From: Prosapia bicincta
Lineage: Eukaryota > Arthropoda > Insecta > Hemiptera > Cercopidae
Direction of reading: 5' to 3'
NCBI GenBank assembly: GCA_036971475.1
Contig: JBAIZL010000002.1
Span: 352,469,582 to 352,533,581 of the forward strand
DNA length: 64,000 nt
Under the pieces are notes generated by a model. The model was not told where the DNA came from, did not search any database, and worked only from the letters and a program-made list of their open reading frames with translations. A program made the translations under genes and the position numbers. Shown here one piece after another: positions 47,374 through 59,229 of this stretch. Each line of letters starts with the position of its first letter. Position 1 is the first letter of the stretch.

Positions 47374-47761
47374 ATATGTACTGGCTTATGTTGATTTTTC
47401 ACAATGTATTGTATTCTATAAATATTCAGATTAACAAATGCTAGATTATATATAAATACATATATAAGTATTATAAAAAATATAAAAATTATTAAATTAT
47501 TAATTCTGCACACAATGATTACAACCTTATGGTTACAATAAAGCCACGATTGAGTGAACAGATTGATTAGCTATGTACTGTATTGTTTTCTATAAATATT
47601 CAGATTAACAAAAAAAATAAAATTTATAAAAAAATAAAAAAAGTGTTTCTGCACAATGAATACTACCTTATGGCTACAACATTCCACGAATAAAATAACA
47701 AAATTAATAGCTATGTACTAGCGAATGTTGATTTTTCACACAAATGTTTTAAAAAAATAAT
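47374..47761. other. Tandem repeats downstream of the polymerase gene
   Basis: About 190-bp and 130-bp units share AGCTATGTACT, TATAAATATTCAGATTAACA and ACCTTATGG pieces. AATAAAGC-type polyadenylation signals occur within them. No gene was seen. Confidence 0.5.
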
Positions 47762-48065
47762 TTTTAGACCGTACCCTCCTGCTTGATGGGTTGTATAATT
47801 GTGAATGATGAATGCCCACTGGCTCTAATCAGTTTGCAAGGAGTATGCATCCCCTCTGGATCGGCCGTAAAGGTCGGTAAGGTGAATGTACTTGTCAAGC
47901 AAGAGGGTCGGTGATATACGGAGGCATCATTTTGTTTTTCGGATGGATGCCACGAGGAGATATCGGGGTTGGGCCTCTCCTTTCCCCCTTCGGGGGATAT
48001 TTGTGTGAACAAAATTTAGATAACATTATTGCAATAACCTTTGTGTTACTTTTCAGACACGCCAT
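47762..48065 (-). pseudogene. Virus-block hypothetical gene, frameshifted
   Basis: On the minus strand the ATG at 48065 starts MACLKSNTKVIAIMLSKFC, Pro/Lys-rich sequence follows, and after a frameshift near 47990 the frame RPNPDISSWHPSEKQNDASV ... PSCLTSTFTLPTFTADPEG runs to a TGA/TAG at about 47764. The family is not recognised. It diverges from the small ORFs at 48078 across the palindrome CCATGG. Confidence 0.4.
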
Positions 48066-48077
48066 GGCATCAGTTGA

Positions 48078-48329
48078 ATGATTCACCAACCCGCTAATAG
48101 CGACAAGATTATAAGCTATTTAGATGAGGATTTCATTAGTATATTTACCTATCTAAATATATTTTATACCTATAATCCCTTGTATGTGTTTGAGAAAACT
48201 GTTCAAACTTTTAAGAAATTTGCCTATAATGTAGGAAAAGAATATAAAAAAATATTTTTGGATGTAATCTTTTCGAGTGAGCACATGTTATACATAGGAG
48301 GACTTTTGGTTATCACGGGATTATCATGA
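48078..48329 (+). CDS. Small hypothetical protein (83 residues), C-terminal hydrophobic segment
   Basis: The ATG at 48078 opens 83 codons: a polar, aromatic-rich body (SIFTYLNIFYTYNPLYVFEK) and a hydrophobic C-terminal stretch (MLYIGGLLVITGL), which suggests a membrane tail. A second ATG (48064) upstream is out of frame. The stop overlaps the next ATG as ATGA. The family is not recognised; it lies in the virus-like block between polymerase and IAP. Confidence 0.5.
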   Translation: MIHQPANSDKIISYLDEDFISIFTYLNIFYTYNPLYVFEKTVQTFKKFAYNVGKEYKKIFLDVIFSSEHMLYIGGLLVITGLS

Positions 48330-48571
48330 TGACATCACCATGGGTGTATCATCAATATTCAATAACTTTTAACGACAGTTTATATTGTTTTAGAAATACA
48401 ACACTAAAAATCGCATTAGACCGGGGATATGAGTTTACATGTTTCTGTGAATATATATTGGAAATTTATAAATTAAATTTAGCTCACAGACGAAACTACG
48501 CCAGATATAGAGAACTTTTACAGTTTACAGAAAAATGTCTAATATTAAGAGATAGTGTTAAACTTGTATAG
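48326..48571 (+). CDS. Small hypothetical protein (81 residues) overlapping the previous ORF
   Basis: The start overlaps the upstream stop by four bases (ATGA), as seen in tightly packed viral genes. The product is soluble-looking with Cys/Tyr-rich sequence (FRNTTLKIALDRGYEFTCFC). An in-frame TAG at 48569 is followed by a further 30 open codons (SILEDDTELLYKLHKFL), so the original protein was probably about 110 residues. The family is not recognised. Confidence 0.5.
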   Translation: MMTSPWVYHQYSITFNDSLYCFRNTTLKIALDRGYEFTCFCEYILEIYKLNLAHRRNYARYRELLQFTEKCLILRDSVKLV

Positions 48572-48753
48572 TCTATTTTAGAGGATGATACAGAATTATT
48601 ATATAAACTGCATAAATTTCTATTAATTTGTCTTGGAAAAGACGAATTCCCATCAGTCATATAGCTTTTGCAAAACTGTCGTTGTATTGGAGATAATGCA
48701 ATAGCAGAGTATTTGTAACTAGATTTAAGAAATGTAACATTGAATGGCTAATT

Positions 48754-48903
48754 ATGTTTATTGTTCACATCATATTAATATTGTATTTATACGTCTATAG
48801 ATACTGCTATTACTTATTACCTTATGCGTCATCCCACGTTGATCCACCGCTATCACAAACAATTGTTTATTTTATTAATGGATTTTCGTGTTTACAACAA
48901 TAA
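48754..48903 (+). CDS. Small membrane protein (49 residues), hypothetical
   Basis: The ATG at 48754 encodes a hydrophobic N-terminus (IVHIILILYLYVYRYCYYLL), one likely membrane segment, then a short polar tail to TAA at 48901. It is below most gene-finder limits. Its position, in the virus-like block, supports it; nothing else does. Confidence 0.4.
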   Translation: MFIVHIILILYLYVYRYCYYLLPYASSHVDPPLSQTIVYFINGFSCLQQ

Positions 48904-48974
48904 GTACGAACACATGTAAAATATAAAATTGTTTTATTGAACACCAAATATTATTTACATTTTATTAGGCTTAG

Positions 48975-49818
48975 CTACGATAGATATACTCTTATCGTGG
49001 CGGATGTCTGTACTCTACATATGCTACACTCTTGAAGGTTTAAGGCACACCCTTGACAGGCAAACACATGTTCGCATGGTAGAAGGGCAACCACTATTTC
49101 TTCGATACAGCATATCTTACACAGCGAACGATCATCCTGAGATTGATTGTTTCCACCATCATCGTCCGGGTCGTCATCGTTTGTTGTACAGTCTACCTTC
49201 ATCTGTGCCCGTTTAGCATTTACACCCACTACGTATTTACATTTAGGAAACAACTTTGCATGTTCCCGTAACGGATCATCATTCGCTGACCAATCTTTAA
49301 GGCCTCCTGCGCATGTAAAGCACAGTATTTGATCTTTTTGGCAAGTGTAAAAGAATCCCGCCTCACGGAGACGCATGGGGTTAACAGTATCATTTGACAC
49401 TCCTTTCCACGGACGTAACGAGCGTAATCTACGGCGATACAGTGATGGTTTGGGAAACGCTTTCTTCTCGATTGTGAGAGTATCTGTTCAAAAGTAAACA
49501 CCTACCATGGTGTTGTCTGAGGACTAGGTCTGTGTTGCCCGTACTTATATTCTGTGTAGGGGTTGATTCCGTCAGGTCTAAGGTTGGTAGGGGTTACCAC
49601 GGGACAGGTTGGGACAGCTACAAAGACAGGTTGAACTCGTTCAGATTTGTATACACCCGCCCTTATGCTCAGCAAAAGGCCGGTTTCTTCTTTCTGTGAT
49701 AGATGGACTAATGTTAAAGTAAATTATAGGTGGCATACCTAGACATGTAACAGTTAAACCTATACAGATGGTACTTACCGATATTACATATGCGGTCCGA
49801 CATTTTATTAGACGCCAT
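48975..49818 (-). pseudogene. iap: Inhibitor-of-apoptosis protein (BIR plus RING), spliced, frameshifted
   Basis: On the minus strand a likely first exon (49818-49779, MASNKMSDRICNI) ends at a good donor (GTAAGTACC) and an 89-bp intron leads to a second exon starting near 49689. That exon has a Pro-rich stretch (VQPVFVAVPTCPVVTPTNLR), a stop and a frame change near 49500, a BIR domain (REAGFFYTCQKDQILCFTC ... WSANDDPLREHAKLFPKC) with intact Cys2-His-Cys spacing, and a C-terminal RING (CKICCIEEIVVALLPCEHVF ... CSICR) to the stop at 48975. IAP proteins block caspases and ligate ubiquitin, and are often carried by insect viruses. The N-terminal half is broken; BIR and RING are intact. Confidence 0.85.
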
Positions 49819-50199
49819 CTCATCCTACATTTTGTTTGTCGTCATTTCCTGCGGTTATGCTGATATATTCAGAGTGCGCTATCGCGGTCCGGTGATAACG
49901 AATAACAATATTACTGTAAAGGTTTTAAACAAGCATTTATTTGACGAACTCTGTGTGTGAACTTACCTACACCTTTATAGAAGCGTATAATAACAAACAC
50001 TTTATCTTTATATACATGTATTAATAAATGAACTGATACACTCGTTTATGTCCCCATCCCGAAATCCCCCTATGCTCATGCGATTCGGCTATTTCCCCAA
50101 ACCATATTGTCTTCGTAACCATCATCGTCGTTGTCGTCTTCATAGCTGCCAAGGTATAGGGTCTCTGGGGGTAGTGATTTAGCTCCTCCGAAAAACAGG
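49819..50199. other. Upstream region of the IAP gene
   Basis: No ORF was recognised. GC content is moderate. The block of tandem repeats begins at about 50200. Confidence 0.4.
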
Positions 50200-51520
50200 A
50201 CGTATGTAGATTTTACATGCATACTGGCTTAACACAGTATGTAGGCCTATGTAGGGTAATATACATGGCGGGTAAATACAGGATGTATACTATTGAGATT
50301 TGGCATTCATTGATAGCTAACCACTCCAAACTGGCTTTACCTATGGCCTGACTCAAGGATTGCATTACCTAAGGTCTGATTCCAGAGAGGCTTTACCCGA
50401 GGCCTGGCCTCAAGCATGACTCTTACCTAAGACCCGACTCCAGGCTGGCTTTACCTAAGGCCTGACTTCGGAGTGGCTATACCTAAGGCCCGACTCCAGG
50501 GTGACTTTACCTAAGGCCTGGCTCCTGGGTGGCTCTACCTAAGGCCTGCATTCGGGATGGCTTTACCTACGGTCTTGCTCCAAGGTAGCTCTACCTAAGG
50601 TCTGCCTCCAGGGTAGCTTTACCAAAGGTCTGATTCCAGAGAGGCTTTACCTGAGACCTGATATCTGGCCTCAAGCATGATTTTACCTAAGGTCTGACTA
50701 CCAAGTGGATTAACCTAAATCCCGACTCATGGGTAGCTTTACTTAAGGGTTGACTCCAAGGTAGCTTTAGCTAAAGTCTAGCGCCAAAGATTCTAAACCT
50801 AACGCCTGACTCCAAGGTAGCTTTACCTAAGGCCAGACTCCAGGGTTACTTTACTTAAGGCAAAGTTTCAGGATGGCTTTACCTGAGGCCTGGCTCCTAG
50901 GTGGCTTTACCACAAGCACGACTCCAGGGTAACATTTACCTAAGACCCGACTCCAGGGACCGATGATTTTTGGGAATTTGATATCTAATTAAAAACTGCC
51001 CTCAGGTGAACCCCCCACATCTAGCCCAATACAATCTAAAGATACCCATACAGTTGTTTATTCATTTGATCTAACCGATCATTTTTTGCGATTTCATATA
51101 TTATTTAAAACTACCCTCAGGTGAACCCACCCACACCTCTAGGCAAAATGGACTCTAAACATACCACATACAGCTGTTTAGTCATTTGATCTAACCGATC
51201 AATTTTTTCCGATTTCATATATTATTTAAAACTACCCTCAGGTGAACCCTTCCCCACCTCTATCCAAAATACACTCTATCTCCACCCTAACATTTTTCCG
51301 CAACACACATTTTTCCAAACTTTTTCTAAAAACTCCCCCCAACCCAGAATCCACCCCCGGAGCAACCCCAAACGTACCTAGGAACCACCCCTAACACTCA
51401 ACACACTTAGGGGTGGGTAAGGTTAGCTGCCATCTAACTGACTTAGGTTACTGCTTCAAGGCCAACTCCCCCCACCACGTTTTTGCCAAAGTATCCCACT
51501 TAAATACAAATGGATGGTGT
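50200..51520. repeat. Minisatellites of the foldback family
   Basis: 50200-50290 resembles foldback zone 1 (GGCTTAACACAGTATGTAGG). 50340-50950 is a minisatellite with a regular 28-bp period in its core (TTTACCTAAGGCCTGACTCC; occurrences at 50423, 50451, 50479, 50507, 50535, 50563). 50960-51290 is a tandem of about 120-bp units with GATCTAACCGATCATTTTTT. 51340-51520 is the inverse of 39400-39560. Confidence 0.85.
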
Positions 51521-51531
51521 AGTAGAGAAGG

Positions 51532-52718
51532 TTACAGGGTAGACGGCTCGTTTGGGATTGATTTTTTTTCAGCATTTTCGCCTTCGACAAAAACGGTGCG
51601 ATCCTTACTGCCGTACTGATATACAGTAATTTTATAACCACTGAGAAAAGTCTGGAACTTTTGTAACTCCTCTAGACCAGAGCCCTTGTCAGAAATTTGA
51701 ACTCCTACAGCGACCATCAACTGTTGTGCTTATAATGTCTGTATATTACCGTAGTTCCTTCTTATTGCAATATATTCATTATCTCTGTCAACATTTGCTT
51801 TCCCTACAACAATCGAGCGAGGTAAACAGAAAGCATTGGAATTTTTAATTACTACGATACCTTTCCTTTCGTGACAGTCCTCTTCATAGTTATTATAAAA
51901 ACCTGGTCTGACACGTCCACTTCTAAAAGCTCGTTTAGGACATGTGTGATGGTTAACGTTAAACGGAGTATGACAAGATTCACAGTAATAATTACAAAGA
52001 AATGCCGATGTCAAACTGGTAATGACATTAAAATGTCCGTCATGATACATCAAGTTTATTTTTTCCCAGCATTGTCACTTTCGAAAAAATGTCGCGTCCT
52101 TTGTTTCCGTACTTATACACTGTAATTTTATATCCAGAGAGGAAAATTGTGTAAATCATCAGATGTCTTAACGTCCGCATTGTTCCTTAACTGGTGAGCT
52201 TTGATCGCCTGTATATTTTTCACGTTGCGTCTGATGGCACGATATTCAGGATCTTTGTCGACGTACGCTTTTGCTACAACAAGCGAACACGTGAGCGAAT
52301 CCGCATTTTTAATAGCCACTATTCATCTTCTCCTACGACATTCTTCATCGTAGCTATTAATAGGCTCTATACCGGTAATCTTGAAAGTGTCACTCGAACC
52401 AAAACTCATCGAATTGCTTTGAATAATTCCACCAAATATTTGCCACAGGATATCAGAAGTGATTTGATCAGCCTGACGGAATGAAACATAGCCTGGTTCT
52501 CGATTTTTGAAATTTAAACTTGTCATCGTGAACCTCAGTTGATCCTCCTCATTCGTGGCTGGTTTCATCTTTTTGACAATATTAGCCAGAACTTTTTTAA
52601 TCCAGTCAATCTCCCCCACATCGTCAGGTGGTAAATTAAATTTAAACAAAAAACTATTTTCGTACCTACGGAACTTTTTTACATATGATTCATTACTAGA
52701 AATAAGTCTTACAGCCAT
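51532..52718 (-). pseudogene. N-terminal part of an adintovirus-type DNA polymerase B, internally duplicated
   Basis: From the ATG at 52718: VRLISSNESYVKKFRRYENS, GDIW-like and FRQADQITSDILWQIFGG, which precede the polymerase in this family. Then, after frame breaks, IVAIKNADS and KAYVDKDPEYRAIRRN (52319-52128), YHDGHFNVITSLTSAFLCNY (about 52050), and then, unexpectedly, a second diverged copy of the earlier part (VRPGFYNNYEEDCHERKGIV, 51940-51730) and DYKITVYQYGSK-like sequence to 51560. The exonuclease and polymerase domains are absent. It matches 43574-44100 but is clearly a different copy. Confidence 0.8.
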
Positions 52719-54640
52719 TATTTCAAGCTCTTACTCGTTCTCCACTAAGCAGCAACGTAACAGGTTCTAAAATCAAAGTTGAAATGACGTGAGATAATTT
52801 TGTTTAGTAGAAGGTGTGTTCCTTTAAATTAAATTTTAATTTAAAAAACAGTATGTAATATTTTATCCAAAACGATTGAATATTATTTAAAACCCTAAAC
52901 TATTGTATACTATGTGGGTGTTTAAAGGTTAAATGTTTGTGATTCTGTAGACTGCAGAATTCTCTTGTTTAAATTAGTTAAAGTTAAAAGACAGTGTGAT
53001 TCTATTTTATCAAATATATTTAATAATATTTAAGGTAATACATAAACTATTGTTTAGTAAGTGTGTGTGTGTGTGTGAGAGAGAGCTTATTTTACTTAGA
53101 AAAGGCTAATTTAACTTACTCGGCTATATTTATTATTATTTATAATAATCGTTTGTTTGTGTGTGTGTGTGTGTTTAGGTGTTGTGTGTTTGTTAATGAT
53201 TGGCCTAACGGTTGTAACGCTTTGTTTACTATTACACAACACACCTAAGTTTTATCACACAAAACTCTCAAACAGTTGAGTTAACGACTGCATCGTATTG
53301 CTTACTATTACTAAACTACAAACGTATTTGTACATAGGCAAGGAGTACATGTACTAAGAAAAATCTTCTTCTTCACTAAAGATAATATTCACTTGTACCC
53401 CTCTCCAAGAAATGACTTAATGACTGTACCGCATTGAATAATATTACTAAACTCCGTAAGTATTTGCGCATGCGCAGAGAATACATGCATTATGAAACAT
53501 GGAAAAATCACCTTCTTCACTAAAGCTGTTATAGTCTTGTACACATTTTAAACGAATGACTAAACGCGAGAATACATGCATTATGAAAAATGGAAAAATC
53601 ACCTTCGTCACTAAAGCCGTTATACACTTGTACACATCTTAAACGAATTACTTAACGCATATATCGCATTGGTTATAATATCAAGACTATCTAAATACCA
53701 CGCAGGGAATACATGCATTATGAAACATGGAAAATCACCTTCGTCACTAAACCTAATCTACACCTACATTTCGCTCAAACGAATGACAAATGACTGTAGC
53801 ACATTGTTTATTATTCCAATATCACCAAAGTATTTGAACATAGGCACGGAATACACATCTGATGATAAGATGACATGATCATCAAAATGTACATATGGGT
53901 TTAATCTTAGATAACTTGTATTAGAAGTTGTTTTTGATTATTTTGTGGTATTTGTGGAGTTGTTTCCAATACTTTCAATGTAATTTGTTGTAGCACTGTG
54001 CTCTTGATATAATATAAACTAAACTGAACCGGGTTAGAAACATAGATAGTAAAAATTAGAATGAGATAAATTTATTGAATTATTTTAATTATAATTTTAA
54101 CTTAATGAATTAAAATTGTTTAGGATATTAAAATTTGAGAAAATAGCCTAGATTTGCAAATGACAATCAAATAGATAGCTTCACTTTCTACCCACAAAAG
54201 ATTAGACAAAAAATATTCTCACAACCGGTTTTAAAATAAATAAAGTTACACTGAACGTATTCATTTCCTTTAAGGTTTATAAAATCTTGTGACACATCAG
54301 CGCTACTAGCGGTTAGCTACGAAAGATTAGAGAATAGAACTACGTTTATCATTACATAAAGAAACGGGGAAATTGTTAGAACAAATTATATAAATGTATC
54401 TCATAAAATTACCTACTCTTAGTCTCCAGAAAACCGAATTAAAGTAAAACTAATGAGAAACGGTAAAGATTAGAAATAAACAAACTGGATACTATGACAG
54501 CACTACTGTAATTCGATGAAATGGAAAAATAGGGTTACAAGAGATTACACGTTTAGTGAGAGTTTACGAGAGTTTAGTGAAATCCGAGCTGTTGAAACAG
54601 TGTGATGAATTTTAATAGTGCTCAAGATGAGCATGTATTA
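52719..54640. other. AT-rich DNA with microsatellites and loose repeats
   Basis: (GT)n runs lie at about 53061-53076 and 53153-53175. A loose repeat (ATACATGCATTATGAAACATGG) recurs at about 53480, 53569 and 53706. No gene was seen. Confidence 0.5.
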
Positions 54641-54649
54641 CCTGTATTT

Positions 54650-55960
54650 TTAGTCACCTGTATACTCTTGACACCTATAAATATAAGTCAAAAGTGCAAT
54701 TAAAGGTTTAAGTCACCTGTATAGGTAGTCACTTGTATAGGTAGTCACATGTATACATAATCACCTCTATTCACTAGTATACGTAGCAACATGAATACAC
54801 CAACCTGTATATTTAGTCACCTGTGGACGTAGAAACATGTATACGTAACCACTTATATATGTAGACAGTTTCATACCAAGTCACCTGTATACATATACAC
54901 GTGTATATTTTATCACCTGTATACGTGGTTACCTGTGGACGTAGACCCCATGCATACGTAGTCACCTGTATAGATAGTCACCTGCACCTGTCAGTAGTCA
55001 CATGGATAGGTAACTCATATGTATGCGTAACTAACTGTACACGTAGTCAAAGTGAACAAATTAGTAAAAGTGTAATTATTTATATAACTCAGGTATTTAT
55101 ATACGTAGTCCCTTCTATTCGTAGTCACCTGTATTCCTAATCCCCTGTATACGTAACGACCTGTTCACGTTGTCATATGTAAACGTAATCATCTCCATAC
55201 ATTGGTTACTTCTACATTAGTCACCTGTACATTTATGACACCAGCATAGGTTTAACGGTTTTATGAGTACTGTTACCTGTATAGGTGGGTCGCTTATACC
55301 TATTTTCACATTAGTCATAACATTAATAATTAGTCAAAAGTGTAAATAGTTGTATAAAGCAGTGATTTGTATACGTAGTCCCTTCTATTCATAGTCACAT
55401 GTATTCTAATCTCCTGTATACGTAACAACCTGTTCATGTTGTCATCTGTAAACGTAATCATCTGCATACATTGGTTACTTCTACATTAGTCACCTATACA
55501 TTTATGACACCAATATAGGTTTAACGGTTTTATGAGTACTGTCACCAGTATAGGTGGGCCGCCTATACTAATTTTAACATTAGTCATAACATTAAGAATT
55601 AGTCAAAAGTGTAAATAATTGTTTAAAGCAGTGATTTGTATACGTAGTCACCAGTATTAAGTCACCTGTATACGGAGAAACCTGTATACGCAGGCATCTA
55701 TATATATTAATCACTTCTATAATAAGTTACCTTTATGAGTTCATCAAATTTATGATATCAATATAGGTTTATCAGTTTTATTGATTGGTCACCTATACAC
55801 GTTAGTCACCTGTACATGTAGTCACCTATATATTTAGCCACTTTTATACATAGACTCCTGTATACGTATGCACCTTTTAATGTGGTCATCTGTAGACTTG
55901 TCACCAGTATAGGTAGCCGTCTGTATGTATAGTCGCATGTATGTATTTATAAGATTTCTT
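54650..55960. repeat. 16-bp minisatellite with a 270-bp higher-order repeat
   Basis: The basic unit is about 16 bp (GTCACCTGTATAGGTA and variants). Above it, a block of about 270 bp starting near GTGTAAATAATTGT...CAGTGATTTGTATAC recurs at about 55070, 55341 and 55611. ORFs here are artefacts. Confidence 0.85.
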
Positions 55961-57190
55961 TGTGTTTGTGACCGACAGGTTGTACCGCTTTGTTTAGTAT
56001 TACAAACAAATTAATGCAGACGTAACTAAGAGAAACGCCTATTGAAAATAATAATAATACCAATTAACATATGATTGAATTGTAGTACGTATGATTTATT
56101 AGCTGTAAAAACTTGTCGTTGTTTTTCAAAGATACAAATAAATATAATAATATTAGGAGATTATTTTAGCTCTTTAACGAATAATGCAGTGTTAGTTCGT
56201 TAATGAAAGAGTGTCGTTAACGTTAAATCTTTTCTCTTTATGATTGCAATGTTTTAGAAAATTGAGTTGTTACTATATTAGTACTTACATGTTAACCAGA
56301 ATGAATACAACTGCACAACTACACCAATGCGCTGAATGTCACAGGGACGGTGACGTCACAGCACCCATGGCCTATTCCTCTGTTCCCCATTTAGAGTGAA
56401 GAATGAAATATTCCACTCAGACTGGAAGCTTCCTTATCACGTAGATGTCATTCTACGGCTGTGCTTTCTATAAGTCTACACTCTTGTACAATTTAAACTC
56501 TATTATAATTAATTTATAAACATAAATTCTCCTTCTAACGCAGGTCATAATTATATTCTACATTACAAGATTGTTAATTCAAGATAGTTACGTAGTATAA
56601 TATAGAGTAATAATATTCAGACATAATAATTACTCCAGGTTTCCAGCTTTTTCATCTTTTCAAAATAATAAATAATTCATATAAACAGGGATGCTAAAAT
56701 GTATTGCCGGCAAATTATACAGTGTCAAACAATTAATCTGGAATTTACCTCTCTCAGTGAAATTAACTCTCACTGATATTTTAGGGTTTTAATTGAGTTT
56801 GTTACATTATTTTTATGTAAAATGAGTTGAGAATTAAATAATACCCATAAACTCTATCTCCAATAGTTCAAACGATACTGGCATTAGGTAAAAGGGTAAG
56901 GTCGAAAACACGCTTTTTTTCTTATGAACAACAATAGCTCTGTTAAATCACCTGTATACAAAGAAACCGCAACATTGAACGCGATGATTAATCATGTCAT
57001 AATAAAAACAGGAATATAATCATTCTATTAGATGCGCACAAGTCGCATCTCATGTCTATAACTCCTAAATCGTTCCATAGGTCACTCACGTTATAATAAT
57101 TTCTCCAAGAAGTACGATTGATATTAAGTAAACACATATTATCTCATATCGGATACGATAACATTATTATCTTCAATCAGATGGGAAAAT
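55961..57190. other. AT-rich intergenic DNA, no gene recognised
   Basis: Only short random ORFs were seen. Confidence 0.5.
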
Positions 57191-57193
57191 AAA

Positions 57194-58160
57194 GGTTTAT
57201 TACCTATAAATAACGCATACGGTATTTAAGGGTCTGAAATACTCAGGAAACTGCCGATACCCTCTTAAGTCCGTCCTTTCTCTGAAGTTTTCAAATCTAT
57301 ATAGGTCCAGAGCGTCGAACTTATGACGGTGTGATCCTGACACCTGTGAGGAGTAGCAGTCAGTCAGAAATAGGGTGCGTTGGTAGGCACAAATACAGTA
57401 ACACCCTATAGCTGAGCCTTTAGTCACTCAGACCTCAAACCAGATCGTGCTGGTCAGGGGTGGATTACGTGGCATTTTGGTATCTAAGAGCTGGCGGTTC
57501 CATAGAGAACCATTTTTGTGTTTACTGAGGATAGGAACCATTCCTCCTCAGTATGAGTTACTAGTAGTGTCTTAACTAATTTTGTCTAGGCGTTTAGGTT
57601 CCTGTTGGTAGAGGTTGCAAGGGTACATTGTCATGTTCGGGGCCATCGGAGTTTGGCGGAGATAAGGCGTGCAAGGTCAGTCTTTCTATCATCGCAGACA
57701 GTGGTGTACGAGCTGTTCTTGACTGCATGTTAGAGGACTGTCTGTATTTTGTCGACCTCATGGTCAACACCCTCGTAGCTGTCAATCGGGTTGCAGTGAT
57801 GTTTGAAGAAGGCATTCATTGAAGCGTTCCCAATTGGTCTTCGTAAGCATTTTAGCTGTGGGGGTGGAACGTCAGGTGGGTCATCAAGTGTTAGAATAAC
57901 GGGCCATAGCCCAAGCTTAGATAGTCTATATTGATGAGTGAATGTCTGAGGATGATGTTTTAAACACGGTAGTGCCTTGGACATCATGACTGTACCTGCG
58001 ATTGGATGAGTAATATGGGGTCAGCTGGTTCCAGTTTTTTTTTGACGCCTGGCTTGTTGGTAAGGTACCTATGGAGAACATTGCCGTGTGGTTTGGAGAC
58101 AGTAGTTTTAGACAGCCCTATATCGGCTGTTTAAAATTAATATCTTCTATGAGAATGTTG
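57194..58160 (-). pseudogene. Unrecognised coding-like remnant, possibly viral
   Basis: GC content is higher than in the flanks, and minus-strand frames follow one another: 58000-57730 (LPCLKHHPQTFTHQYRLSKL, NAFFKHHCNPIDSYEGVDHE) and 57560-57194 (QLLDTKMPRNPPLTST, a stop, then KGSAIGCYCICAYQRTLFLT and GYRQFPEYFRPLNTVCVIYR). The breaks between them would be frameshifts and stops. I do not recognise the family. Its place inside the second element suggests an element or viral gene. Plus-strand ORFs in the same place are no better supported. Confidence 0.3.
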
Positions 58161-59229
58161 GGACAGAGCTGGATAGCCTACTACCAGGTTGTAGATAAGC
58201 GGAGAATATATAAAGGTTGGTACCCACGTAGTGTACCTGAACACCGGTGTGTTCAATGTTGGTGTTAGGACGATTCATTACAGCCTGATGTACTAGCCTT
58301 CTGGAACCATTAGGCGATGCCTCCGGACGAGCGGTGGCTCAAATGGCTCGGGCAATCAATGCCGTATGTATTGTAGCACGGAGTCTGACGGCGTTTGTCA
58401 TGGATTGTACCAGATATCCGTGCAACATCGATATCTTAAGGGTAGAGGAAGTGGCGGGGCTGCACTTTCTTTTTTTGACGACTACAGCATATGAGATAAC
58501 ATTGATCATGACGGTTTTGAGGTCATCAGTTTAGGTACCTGAGGTTAAAATGATTTACAGTTATACAAGGAGTTCAGTCTTTTTTTATGTAGGGGAGGTA
58601 TCCGAAGTCCGCGCCTCTGAGGGGTGTATTTGCAACCCACATTTTTCGTAGGTATGTGTAGGTCTGAGCAGGTACAGGTTATGGCTTTGGCCTTTTCGTT
58701 GTTTTTCCCTTTATAAAAGCGGTTGGGTAATGTATATGATATATTAAGAAAAAACCTATAAACAGATTTACAACTAAGGGCTGAACCCTAAGATTCCGCT
58801 TAGACCACTTGGCGCACATCCTCGAGCCAACTGTTTCCTTCTCGCATGTGGCTGGTATCCTTTGATGAAGGAATCAGGACAGATTACCCATGTACCTAAA
58901 GGACATTTCCATCGATAATCGGGAGATAACGGAAAAAGAGAAACGGGACTGTAACGAAAGAGCGGGATGAAAAAAGCTAGGAAATACCCACGACAGAGCA
59001 TGCAGGAGCTCCGAGACTAACCTTATGCTATGAGATATTGGAGTTTTTATTATTTCACCTCTACACATAACGGTTAGGAATGCAAATGTCTAGATAACAA
59101 ATAACTTGTATATTTGCTACACACACAATATTGCGCGTTACAGAGAATCAACCTTGTTATGTATCAAGAGAATCAAGATAGTTCAATGTACTGATATTCA
59201 TCTCTTCAGTAAAATCACACATATCCCTC
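58161..59229. other. Unassigned DNA
   Basis: Moderate GC and short ORFs on both strands, none recognised. TTTATAAAAGCGGTTGGG (58707) resembles a TATA box but no gene follows. Confidence 0.35.

Noticed and set aside
48062..48079. ATG at 48064 as the start of the 83-residue ORF
   Set aside because: It is out of frame and meets TGA after five codons.
58700..58725. TTTATAAAAG as a promoter
   Set aside because: No coding sequence follows at a sensible distance.
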